DNA of 64,000 bases from Effrenium voratum (Eukaryota; Sar; Dinophyceae; Suessiales; Symbiodiniaceae), in contig CAUJNA010000511.1 in assembly GCA_963377175.1 (NCBI GenBank), positions 62,001 to 126,000 on the forward strand, given 5' to 3'. Below, one piece after another: positions 45,282 to 54,574 of the stretch. Within the stretch, counting starts at the first letter, position 1. The number at the start of each line of letters is the position of its first letter. The notes under the pieces are model-generated. The model was not told the DNA's origin, ran no database searches, and saw only the letters and a program-made list of their open reading frames with translations. Both the position numbers and the translations under genes were made by a program.

Positions 45282-46104
45282 GTAAGGAAAGGCTGCTTAT
45301 AGTAACCTATTAATTTTCGTTTTTTGGCCACAAAACGCTCCAAAACTGCATAATTTCCAACCCGCTGAACTTGTCACCAGCGATGTCACCGCTTCGTCGC
45401 CGCTCCGTTTTTGGAGCAAAAAGCGCTGAAAACGGCGAACTCCGAAAAGTGCGTTTTTCGTGTCCGGCGTCAAATGTGCTGCCTGGGCCTCCAAATTCCG
45501 CCAAAAACCGGCTCCAAGCGTTTGATGTGCTCCGAATTCCGTTTTCTGCCCCGAAAAGCCTGCGAATGCCAGCGCTGAGAGTACTCTGAGCTTGTCACCG
45601 CCGATGTCACCGGTCTCTAACACGTCAGCCTGCCGAGGTACACCACCTCTGTCGCCGGTGTCTAACACGACAGCCTGCCGAGGTTCTCCCAGGTTCTCCC
45701 ACATAACACGGCAGCCCGCTGAACTAGTCACCGCCGATGTCACCGTCTCTAACACGTCAGCCCGCCGAGGTGCCGGGGTGGAATCGAACCTCCCAAACGT
45801 CGCTCCGGAGACCTAAGCCATCTCACCATCGGCTTTTGTTACCGTCCCAAAACGGCGCTTTTTGGCCCAAAAACGCTCTCACCGCGATGTCACCGCTTCG
45901 TCACCGCTCTCTTTGGGGCCGAAAAGTGCGCAAAAGGCTTGGAAAAGCGAAACCAGCTCCGCGGCTTCGGTCTAAGAGCCAAAATTCTTCTCTCCACCGA
46001 AGTCGGAAATCCGGCCATACCGAAGTCGGATTGGGGCCTGGTGCGGGCCTGGCGCGGGCCTGGTGCGGGCCTGGCAATCCTGCGTTGGGCACAGGATTGC
46101 AGCC
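45276..46104. repeat. long intergenic repeat, copy 2 (PLV-G)
   Basis: Similar to 24350-25219, beginning with the same TGAGTAGTAAGGAAAGGCTG and containing the same TCACCG and TAACACGTCAGCC units. It ends at the same methyltransferase 3' end. It includes the tRNA-like stretch at 45768-45838. Confidence 0.6.
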
Positions 46105-46285
46105 TCAATCCTGCGCTGGCAACAGGATTGCTCCACCCATTCCTGCGCTCACACAGGATTGCCCGTGCACTACCAGCAGCTCTGGCTTGGAGCCGTTCTT
46201 GCCAGAGCACAGCCTCGTGATGGAGCCGGCCCTGCTGTAGAGCTCCCAGGCCTCAGGCACGTCATTGATGCTCAGGACGAAGGGC
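46105..46285 (-). pseudogene. DNA adenine methyltransferase, C-terminal fragment (PLV-G)
   Basis: DVPEAWELYSRAGSITRLCS onward is about 90 percent identical to the end of the 25220 gene. The 5' portion is replaced by the sequence leading into the HNH gene. Confidence 0.6.
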
Positions 46286-46353
46286 AGGCCGCTTGCGTCT
46301 GGGCGACGTGGTGGACAGCTACAACCCTGCACTGAAGAGACACCGCGCTACCT

Positions 46354-46700
46354 GTGCTGCCCGAGGAGCACGAGCTGCTGCGGCGCTGGTGCGAGGGGTT
46401 GGACCAGGAGTACCGGGGCCAGCGGCTGGCGGGCCTGGCGCACGAGGTCTTTCTCAAATTACTGAAGGCCAAGCGGGAGGTTCCCACAGCGGCGCAGCGG
46501 CAGGAGGTCCTGGCCGTGCAGCAGGGCTTGTGCGCGCTGTGTGGTTGCACGGTGACGCAGAGCGCCTGCGAGCTGGACCACGTTGTGCCGGTGCGGCACG
46601 CAGACAGCGTGCAGCGGCTGCAGGCGCTCTGCGTTGACTGCCACAGCGAGAAGACGCTCCGCGCAGCCCACGAGTCTGGAGAGCCGCGTCTGCCCGGGGG
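46354..46700 (+). pseudogene. HNH endonuclease domain (PLV-G)
   Basis: MLPEEHELLRRWCEGLDQEY, then CALCGCTVTQSACELDHVVP, then LQALCVDCHSEKT: the CxxC...H...CxxC zinc frame with the LDH catalytic His of HNH nucleases. Near 46700 the frame shifts by one base into the polymerase-like/helicase ORF, so both were probably one protein. HNH nucleases are known as domains or intein/intron-like insertions in viral replication genes. Confidence 0.65.
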
Positions 46701-48646
46701 TTATGGAGGTTTATGTGCGCAGTCCGAAGCTGCCGCCGCTGGTCTTCGAGGCCCAGGGGAGCCACCGCGAGAAGCCCTACGTGGGTGTGGACGTCGTGCG
46801 CTGTCGCCGCAACGGTTTGGCCAACGCACCCTTCCCGCTGCCCATCCTTTGCCCCGCGGACGGCGTGGAGCCCGTGGAGCCGGGGCGGCTGCCGGACTTG
46901 GGCTACGTGGAGGGGTGCCGCGACGCGCGCCAGGCCGCGCTGCAGCTGCTGCCGTTTGTGGGCCCTGGCTGGTACCCCAAAGTTTCCATTGCCGCGATGC
47001 TGGAGACGGGCGTGTGCCGTTGGGATCACATCCCGCTGGGCATCTATGCGCGCGGACACGTGGGCGCGGCCACGCTCCGGCGGGCCCTGGAGCGCATGGA
47101 CGCTGCGTGGCCCGAGGGCGAGGAGCACATGGCCAAGCTCTCGGTGAACGCGATGATCGGGCTATGGGCGCGCCGCGCGGACGTGATCTACTCCGTGCGC
47201 AGCAGCAGCTGCCAGCTGGACAGCCCCGGCGCCGACTTCACGCAAAGCTTCTGCTACGGGGAGGGCAGCGTCTGGGACTTCGTGTACACACGGCGCCTGC
47301 TAACCAACGGAACGTATCGCCCCATCCACGACGCCGTGCTGGGCTTCGAGCACTGCATGGTGGCCAAGGCCCGGCTGCTGGCGGCGCCCCCACGGTACGT
47401 GAAGCAGGTCAAGACGGACTGCCTCCTGCTCCAGGGGCTGCCAAAGAGCCGGCAAGAGAGCCTGGAGGCGCTGACCAGGCTGCGGCACCAGGACGGCACA
47501 CCCGTCTTTCGGGTGGAGGAGTGTAAGCCATTGCTGGGGCGCAGCGCACCGCCGCGCATGGAGGCGGAGAGGCCAGCGCTGCGGCGGTGGCGCGAGGTGG
47601 AGGACCCCCTGGAGCACTGCGCGGCCGGCAACTCCCTGTTGCTCACCGGCCTGCCGGGCACCGGGAAGACGTACCTTGCGCGCAAGATCGTGGCGCGGCT
47701 CCGTGAGCAGGGCGAGGCGGTGCACCTGGTGTCGAAGACGCATTGCTCTGCGCAGAACCTGGGGCTCGGCGCGCAGACGGCCGACCACTGGGTGCGCAGG
47801 TACGTCCGCAACGGGAGCGTGCAAAAACTTGACTGGCTCGTGGTTGAGGAGATCACCCAGCTGGACATGGCGCTCTGGGCGGACCTGGCGTGCATGGGGC
47901 TGAACCCCGACGTGAAGTTCCTGCTGCTTGGCGACTTCCGGCAGCTGCCCGCGGTGCTGGACTCCTGGGCCGGGCAGCCCATCAGCGCCCCGCTGGAGCA
48001 TAGCCAGCTGGTGCTGGACCTCGCAGGCGGCCACCGGCACGAGCTCACCGAAAACATGCGCTCCGACCCCGGCATCTTCGATTTTGTGAAGTGGCTGCGG
48101 GTGGGCGAGCCCGACGCGCCCGCGCTGGAGGAGGCCAAGGCGCGGGCCCGCGAACTCTTCCCCGCCAAGCCAGGGTGGCCCGAGACGACCCTGGTCATCA
48201 GCCACGCGCGGCGGGTGGCCGTGAACGCGGCAGCCAACCGGGCCCTGCAGCCACCGGGCGCCAAGCTCTTAGTACTGGAAACGGGTGTGGAAATTGCTCT
48301 GGCGCCCGAGAGCCAATTGCAGAGCCCGCAGAACCGAGCGCAGAACATGCTGGTGTGGCCGGGGCTCCGGCTGATCGGGGGCGGTGGGAAGATTCCCAAG
48401 GGCGTCTTTGTGGCCGTTACAGAGGTGGAGCCCGAGCACGTCAGGCTGGACAACGGGCTGCGGCTGAAGCAGCAGGAGCTGCTGCGCGCCACAAGGCTCA
48501 GCCACGCCGTCACCTACGCCAGCTGCCAGGGTTTGACTCTGCAAGGCCGCGTCAGGCTGGACCTGGGCTCCGTCCACCTGTCTCTGCGCCACCTGTACGT
48601 GGGCGCGTCGCGGGCGACCAGCTCCGACCTGCTTGAGGTGGCGTGA
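46700..48646 (+). CDS. polymerase-like region fused to SF1 helicase (PLV-G)
   Basis: The frame is open from 46583 but coding sense starts near 46700 (VMEVYVRSPKLPPLVFEAQG). Residues about 85-290 contain KLSVNAMIG (like the K-x3-N-S-x-Y-G motif B of family B polymerases) and VKTDCLLLQ (in the place of motif C, D-T-D-S), suggesting a diverged polymerase B thumb/palm. The second half is a complete SF1 helicase: GLPGTGKTYLARKI (Walker A), WLVVEEITQLDMALW (Walker B), LLGDFRQLPAV (III), ENMRSD (IV), TYASCQGLTL (V) and LYVGASRATS (VI). The helicase part is intact and could be active. The polymerase call is tentative. Confidence 0.65.
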   Translation, partial: VMEVYVRSPKLPPLVFEAQGSHREKPYVGVDVVRCRRNGLANAPFPLPILCPADGVEPVEPGRLPDLGYVEGCRDARQAALQLLPFVGPGWYPKVSIAAMLETGVCRWDHIPLGIYARGHVGAATLRRALERMDAAWPEGEEHMAKLSVNAMIGLWARRADVIYSVRSSSCQLDSPGADFTQSFCYGEGSVWDFVYTRRLLTNGTYRPIHDAVLGFEHCMVAKARLLAAPPRYVKQVKTDCLLLQGLPKSRQESLEALTRLRHQDGTPVFRVEECKPLLGRSAPPRMEAERPALRRWREVEDPLEHCAAGNSLLLTGLPGTGKTYLARKIVARLREQGEAVHLVSKTHCSAQNLGLGAQTADHWVRRYVRNGSVQKLDWLVVEEITQLDMALWADLACMGLNPDVKFLLLGDFRQLPAVLDSWAGQPISAPLEHSQLVLDLAGGHRHELTENMRSDPGIFDFVKWLRVGEPDAPALEEAKARARELFPAKPGWPETTLVISHARRVAVNAAANRALQPPGAKLLVLETGVEIALAPESQLQSPQNRAQNMLVWPGLRLIGGGGKIPKGVFVAVTEVEPEHVRLDNGLRLKQQELLRATRLSHAVTYASCQGLTLQGRVRLDLGSVHLSLRHLYVGASRATSSDLLEVA

Positions 48647-48666
48647 TCAGGCCCGTTGCAGCTCCC

Positions 48667-48684
48667 AAATTATTTTAATAATTT
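48667..48684. terminator. AT-rich palindrome between convergent genes
   Basis: AAATTATT/AATAATTT with a 2-nt centre, between the helicase stop and the end of the minus-strand 48783 gene; a possible bidirectional 3'-end signal. Confidence 0.35.
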
Positions 48685-48782
48685 CTGAATTGAAGAAGAC
48701 CTGGCATGCGATTCCACGAGCTGACAGGTGGGCGCTTGTATTTGGATCTCACGTTAAGCCGTCTTCACCTTCTTCTCTGGAT

Positions 48783-49328
48783 TCATGAATTAATAGAGGA
48801 GATGAACGGGCAGCAGGGCGCTTCGACAGCGTCCAGGGTGAGGTGCCGGACCTCGAAGAGCACGCCAAACTGGCGGCCCATCAGCCAGACCTGCCGCGCC
48901 TCGATCACGGCGCGCCCCCGGCGGCGAGCAAACTCCGAGGGCTGCGGCGCGGGCTTGCCGTTTGAGTCCCAGTAGACGCAGCGCTCCAAGTTGATCTTCG
49001 CCTTGACGTGCTGGCCCTTGGGGCTCACCTTGACGGCGCTCTGGAGCTGCGCTTCCAGCTCCGTGCGGGACGCGCCGGGGAAGGGGCCCTGTTGCACGAT
49101 CATGTTATCCACGACGGTGTCTTCCACGGAGAGCACCCAGTCGCGGAGATCTGGGTCCGCTGTGAAGCAGATGCCCAAACGCTTTGCGCCATCGTCTTGG
49201 AAATTACCGGGCTCCCAGAGAATCTCCACGGCGCAGTTGCGGCGGTAGAAAATTTCTTCACTGTCCTCGAGCGAAACATACCGCCCGCCCTTGGCGTTCG
49301 ACTGCACGGGTCCCAGGGCAAGCTTCAT
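48783..49328 (-). CDS. conserved PLV-G protein of unknown function
   Basis: 181 residues from the Met at 49328 (MKLALGPVQSNAKGGRYVSL), chosen because the copy at 23088 starts at the same residue. Beta-rich with repeated strand-like blocks (CAVEILWEPGNF, VKAKINLERCVYWD, ARQVWLMGRQFGVLFEVRHL). This general look fits a single-stranded DNA-binding or nucleic-acid-binding barrel, but I cannot name a family. It is intact here and lies between the helicase and capsid genes. Confidence 0.55.
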   Translation of the reverse strand: MKLALGPVQSNAKGGRYVSLEDSEEIFYRRNCAVEILWEPGNFQDDGAKRLGICFTADPDLRDWVLSVEDTVVDNMIVQQGPFPGASRTELEAQLQSAVKVSPKGQHVKAKINLERCVYWDSNGKPAPQPSEFARRRGRAVIEARQVWLMGRQFGVLFEVRHLTLDAVEAPCCPFISSINS

Positions 49329-49435
49329 GGTTCGAAGCGGAAGATCGGGCTTTTTCATTCGAACGAAAAAAAAGTTGGCCCGACGAACGCAGGCTTGATT
49401 CCTGCCCGGACGGCGAGTTGGGTGCCACGCAGTTT

Positions 49436-50619
49436 TTAGTCCAGGACGGACACGCCCGTTCCGGAGAGCGTCACCAGCTGGTAGGCCACCAGGTGGATGA
49501 ACAGGTCCGTCATCGTGCCGTCCAGGCCCTTGAAGGTGAACCGGGCAAGGTCGCCCGAGCGGGTGCTGACACCACTCAGCGGCATCTTGGGCGCGCGCTC
49601 TGTCGGAAAGCCGGCAATGAAGCTGTGGCGCAGGTAGCCCACACGGCCGATGTCGATGTTGCGCACCGTGTCGTCGTAGGTCCCCGCAAGGTACTGCAGG
49701 CTGCCCAGCTGCATCTGCGACTCCAGGAGGCTGTCCTCCTGCCTGGCCGCGCCGATGGGGGCCACGTCCTGCCCCGGGTTGGCCAGCAAGTGGATCTTAG
49801 AGCCCGCGTCGTTGTCCCAAAAAGTCACAAACGCGCCGCGCCACGGTGACGTTGTGCTCCGCGACTCCGTTCGGGACGCTGGACTGCTGCGTGTGCACCG
49901 TGGGGTAGCTGAACACGAGCGACCTTCCTGAGAGGAGCACCCGGTTGAAGGACTCTACCAGCGCAGAGTCCAGGACGACCTGGGAGGCCAGAACTCGGAC
50001 GTTCTGGATCTCAAAGTCGGTGCTCAGCGTGGCTCCGGACGGGTGCGCCCCGGCGTTCTCGGACCACAGCGCAGTCGTGGCGTCCGCGAACTCAATTTCT
50101 ATCACCAGGTTCAGCTGCGGCGGCAGCATCTTCCCGCAGCGCAGGATGCCCACCATGGTGGGGCGCAGCAGCACGTCCGCGTAGCCGCCCTGGTGCACCG
50201 CGCGGGCGATGCGCGGGTCGTTCACTTCGTCGAAACCCTCCATGGCCTTGTTGCGGTTGTACTCTCTGCCCTTCAGCAGGTCATGCACGGCCACGGTGCG
50301 GCCGTAGTAGTTGATGTCGTCGCAGCGCTGGCCGTTGGCGAAGACCTGGACGCGCTGGACGAAGCAGGCGGGGTTGGGCGTGGCCGGGGCCAGCGGGTTG
50401 GTGCCGTCCGTGTTCCTGACACGGAAGGCGATCTTGATCGACTCGGGGTCGATGAAGGACGTGCCGCTGGTCAGAGGTTGTGGGGGAGAACGAGCTCAGC
50501 GAGCTCGGGAAGTACTGCACATCGCGCCGTGCCGTCACGTAGCTGGTGTTGCTCGTCTTCAGCTTGTAGTCCAGGCTCTGCATCAGCTCATCCTGGGCTC
50601 CGGCGGTGACTACCTCCAT
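49436..50619 (-). pseudogene. major capsid protein, near full length (PLV-G copy 1)
   Basis: About 394 residues in three frames: MEVVTAGAQDELMQSLDYKL ... QYFPSSL (50619-50490), FRVRNTDGTNPLAPATPNPA ... HNVTVAR (about 50480-49830), then FWDNDAGSKIHLLANPGQDV ... TLSGTGVSVLD (to 49436). Two frameshifts only. Its layout anchors the interpretation of the other capsid fragments and of the PLV-A capsid. The ATG is preceded by CATGTAAAGAAGC, identical to copy 2. Confidence 0.7.
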
Positions 50620-50696
50620 GCTTCTTTACATGTACCACGACACGCATTTTCACTCGTGCGGCGAAGGAGCAAAAACGTACACGGACTGGAATAATA

Positions 50697-51654
50697 TTAG
50701 GCAGCCTCGATGTCTCGTGCCAGCTGGTCAAAGCTGGGCGGAGGCAGGCTCCGGCGTGACTGCCCGGAACTGGAGCTTGCCCGCGAGCTCGGCTGAGACT
50801 GGGGCAGGGCCACGGGGTTCAGGCCCCAGGAGAAGGGGCGCGGCACGTTGTTGGACTGCGCCTGAACACGGAAGCCAGACTGCGAGGAGGCGCGGCTGCT
50901 TGCGGGGCTGCCGGACGTGCTGCTGCCAGTGCGCAGCGTGAAGTGCTGGGGCTGCGTGGCATCGTTCATGCCGTTGGCGGACCGGACGTCCTGCACGGCC
51001 GCGTCCTCGCTGCCCTGCTGAGGCCGGAAGAGCGTGTTCTCCAGCACCCAGCCCGTGCCGCGCGCAAGGCCGTAGGCTGCGCCGCCCGCAATGCCCACGG
51101 CCAGCCCCGCCGTTGCCGCCGCGCCAACTCCCGCCGCGCCAGCCAACGTTCCAGCAACTCGCCCGCGGTGGGCGCCAGGGCTGCTGCTCCTTCAGCCAGG
51201 CCCCCCAGGTCACAGCCGCCGTCTCCTCAACGGCCTGCACGCTCCACCTCCTGCGCGCGCTGATCACTGGGCCGACCTATGATCTGCGGAGGCGGCTGCG
51301 CCTGGCCCGGACGGGGCAGCACGTTCAGGCGCACGTACTCAGCTGCGTCCTGAAGCAGCTGAGAGCGGAAAGCCTGCGCGGCTGCAAGTCCCGCTGCCCC
51401 TGCGCCTATGAGGTCCGCTGCCGCCTGCGCGCCGTCTGCTCTCTTGTGAGCTGAGGCGCCTCCGGTGGAGCCTCAGCCGGCGCCTCTGCTGGTGCCTCCG
51501 CCGGCGCCGTCTCAAGTGGAGGCGGCTTTGGCTTGCGCTTTGGAGCAGCCGGCTCAGTAGGCACCTGCTTCGGTTTGTTCTTGCTCCCAGGGGGCCTGCC
51601 CCGCCGTTTCGGTTCCGCCGGCGCAGCGTCCTGCGCAGCGTCCGGCGCAGCGTG
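50697..51654 (-). CDS. minor virion protein with AT-hook leader, truncated at the gap (PLV-G copy 2)
   Basis: Runs from the gap: KRRGRPPGSKNKPKQ (AT-hook core RGRP), Pro/Ala/Glu repeats (APAEAPAEAP), AADLIGAGAAGLAAAQAF, AAEYVRLNVLPRPG, then AYGLARGTGWVLENTLFRPQ and the end RSLPPPSFDQLARDIEAA. A frame change occurs near 51240-51270. All segments are on one strand, unlike the copy at 27863. It lies 77 nt upstream of the capsid gene, as an operon-like pair. Confidence 0.5.
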
Positions 51655-51754
51655 NNNNNNNNNNNNNNNNNNNNNNNNNNNNNNNNNNNNNNNNNNNNNN
51701 NNNNNNNNNNNNNNNNNNNNNNNNNNNNNNNNNNNNNNNNNNNNNNNNNNNNNN
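51655..51754. other. assembly gap (100 N)
   Basis: Exactly 100 N, the usual placeholder for a gap of unknown size, at the edge of the microsatellite block. Confidence 0.99.
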
Positions 51755-52987
51755 GGAGTGGGAGTGGAGTGGGAGTGGAGTGGGAGTGGAGGGGGAGTGG
51801 AGGGGGAGTGGAGGGGGAGTGGAGGGGGAGTGGAGGGGGAGTGGAGGGGGAGTGGAGGGGGAGTGGAGGGGGAGTGGAGGGGGAGTGGAGGTGGAGTGGA
51901 GGGGGAGTGGGTGAGTGGGATGGGAGTGGAGGGGGAGTGGGTGAGTGGGAGTGGGAGTGGGAGTGGGAGTGGGAGTGGGAGTGGGAGTGGGAGTGGGAGT
52001 GGGAGTGGGAGTGGAGTGGAGTGGAGTAAAATGAAGTGGAGTGGAGTGGAGTGGAGTGAAGTGGAGTGGAGTGGAGTGGAGTTGAGTGAGTGAGTGGGTG
52101 GGTGAGTGGGTGAATGGGTGAGTGAGCGAGTGCGTGAGTGGGTGAGTGGGTGAGTGGGTGGGTGGGTGGGTGGGTGGGTGGGTGGGTGGGTGGGTGGGTG
52201 GGTGGGTGGGTGGGTGAGTGGGTGAGTGGGTGAGTGGGTGAGTGGGTGGGTGAGTGGGTGGGTGGGTGGGTGAGTGGGTGAGTGGGTGAGTGGGTGAGTG
52301 AGTGAGTGAGCGAGCGAGCGAGTGAGCGAGGGAGTGAGGGAGGGAGGGAGGGAGTGAGCGAGTGAGCGAGTGAGGGAGTGAGGGAGTGGAGGGAGGGAGG
52401 GAGGGAGGGAGGGAGGGAGGGAGGAAGGGAGGGAGGGAGGGAGCCAGGGGAGGGAGGGAGGGGAGGGGAGGGGAGGGGAGGGGAGGGGAGGGGAGGGAGG
52501 GGAGGGGAGGGGAGGGGAGGGAGGGGAGGGGAGGGGAGGGAGGGGGAGGAAGGGGAGGAACGGGAGGAACGGGAGGAACGGGAAGGGGAGGAACGGGAGG
52601 AAGGGGAGGAAGGGGAGGAAGGGGAGGAAGGGGAGGAAGGGGAGGAAGGGGAGGAAGGGGAGGGAGGGGAGGGAGAGGGAGGGGAGGGAGGGGAGGGAGG
52701 GGAGGGAGGGAAGGGAGGGAAGGGAGGGAGGGAGGGAGGGAGGAGGGAAGGAAGGAAGGAAGGAAGGAAGGAAGGAAGGAAGGAAGGAAGGAAGGAAGGA
52801 AGGAAGGAAGGAAGGAAGACAGGACGACAGACAGACAGAAAGAAACAAAGAAGGAAAGCAGGAAAGAAGGAAACAAAAAAGGAAAGAAAGAAGGAAAGGG
52901 GACACAAGGACGGAATAAATGAAAAGAAGGAAAGGAAAACAAGAAACAAGGAAGTAAGGAAGGAAGAAAAAAATACAGCAACACGGA

Positions 52988-53079
<92 letters not shown>

Positions 53080-53580
53080 ACGAAAGAAAGAAAGAAAGAA
53101 AGATAGAAAGACAGAAAGAAAGACAGAAAGAGAGAAAGAGAGAAAGAGAAAAAGAGAAAAAGAGAGAAAGAGAGAAAGAGAAAAAGAGAAAAAGAGAGAA
53201 AGAGAGAAAGAGAGAAAGAGAGAAAGAGAGAAAGAGAAAGAGAAACAGAAAGAGAAAAATAAAGAGAAAAAGAAAAAATGAAAAAGAAAAAGAAAAAGAA
53301 AAAGAGAAAGAAAAATAAAAAGACAAAGAAAGAGAAAAATAAAGAGAAAAAGAAAAGATTTAAAAAAAAAAAAAAAAAAAAAAGATAAACAAGAAAGAGA
53401 AAAAGAAGAAGAAGAGATAAAAAAGAAAGAGAAAAAGAAGAAGAAGAAAAAAGGGGGAAAACAGGGAAGGAAGGAGGAAGGAAGGAAGGAAGGAAGGAAG
53501 GAAGGAAGGAAGGAAGGAAGGAAGGAAGGAAGGAAGGAAGGAAGGAAGGAAGGAAGGAAGGAAGGAGAGAAGCAAAAAAA
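51755..53580. repeat. 1.8-kb polypurine microsatellite block
   Basis: The plus strand is almost entirely G and A with some T. The unit drifts in order: GGAGTG/GGGGGAGTGGA, GGGTGAGT, GGGA, GGGGA, GGGGAA, GGAA (52746-52818), mixed, GAAA (52985-53120), GAGAAA, a poly-A run at 53360-53382, then GGAA again (53470-53565). No gene; the long minus-strand Ser/Pro/Phe/Leu frames are artefacts of the repeat. Confidence 0.95.
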
Positions 53581-54451
53581 ACAGGATGCAAACACACAAA
53601 ACTGAAAATATAATCATCATGCAAGAGACTCTCAAATGGTACTGTACTCCGTTTTTTGGTTGGTGGCTGATGGGAAAGCAAAAAAAACAACCATTTTGGG
53701 GGCCCAGAAACCCTTCGTGCAGAGCAACCAACTTCTGTCTGTCTCTGAGACTGCCTCTCGATGGGCAGTCCCATCATCCTGGACCTGGGAAGCAAACACA
53801 CAAGCAGATTAGCAGAGTGGTTTTGACCTGGACCTGGACCTGTAGTAAGTTTGACGCCCCCGCTGTTCCTTGCCCATTTGGGACCCCTCCAAATGATGTT
53901 CCTTTGATTTTCCCTTTGAAACCAACCGTCAAAAGGAGGTTACCCTAAAAAAGACGCACCCTTTTTTGAGGGCATCGTTACCAACTTCGTGTGAAGGGAA
54001 ACCAGAAGGACAACCACCATGTTGAGTCCTCCACATCCCCATTTCCTATAGGGATCCTTTTCTTCGAGTACAATGCCTGGAAACGAAAGCGATTTCACGA
54101 CCTGTAACATGGATTGGCCACGCTGGTCTGTCCATGAGAAAGGCGTGTTTCAGAGCGTTGGCTTTCGGATTGAGTTGTGTTTGCACTTGAGTCCCTGGTC
54201 AGTGCCTCCTCGTGCGGATAGGGTGTGTCCAGTGTAGTCTCTGTGGGGCATTACGGGACGCTAGGTTTGCATTTGGGCTTGTTTCAGGTTGGCTTAGGGC
54301 CTAGAGCTTCATGTGAGGGTGATTTAGTTTGGCTTGGGGGATTGTTTAGAGCTGGAACGGCTCCTGCATTGGCGTTTCCAAGTTGCTTGCTTTCTTGCTT
54401 GCTTGCTTGCCTATGCTCGAGATGGAACACATACCCCTGAAGTGGAGCTAT
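53581..54451. other. non-coding host sequence
   Basis: No credible ORF. It contains a short CTTG(C/C)TTG run near 54385-54410. Composition is mixed, like the rest of the host flank. Confidence 0.5.
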
Positions 54452-54574
54452 TTAGCAAGGTTTGAAAAGGATGTAGGGTTTTAGATGGTTTGCTCTTTGA
54501 GAAGACCTCTCAGACCTTGCCACAACACCACAGGAGCTCTCCAGTCTCTCCCGCATTCCATCCTGTGGCTGCGG

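Noticed and set aside
45768..45838. Functional tRNA gene on the minus strand.
   Set aside because: Only a T-loop-like block and approximate length fit; acceptor and D stems do not pair well, so I list it only as a possible relic.
51339..53801. Open frames of 500-820 residues (Ser/Pro/Phe/Leu-rich on the minus strand, Gly/Glu/Arg-rich on the plus strand).
   Set aside because: They are only translations of the polypurine microsatellite and cross the N gap.
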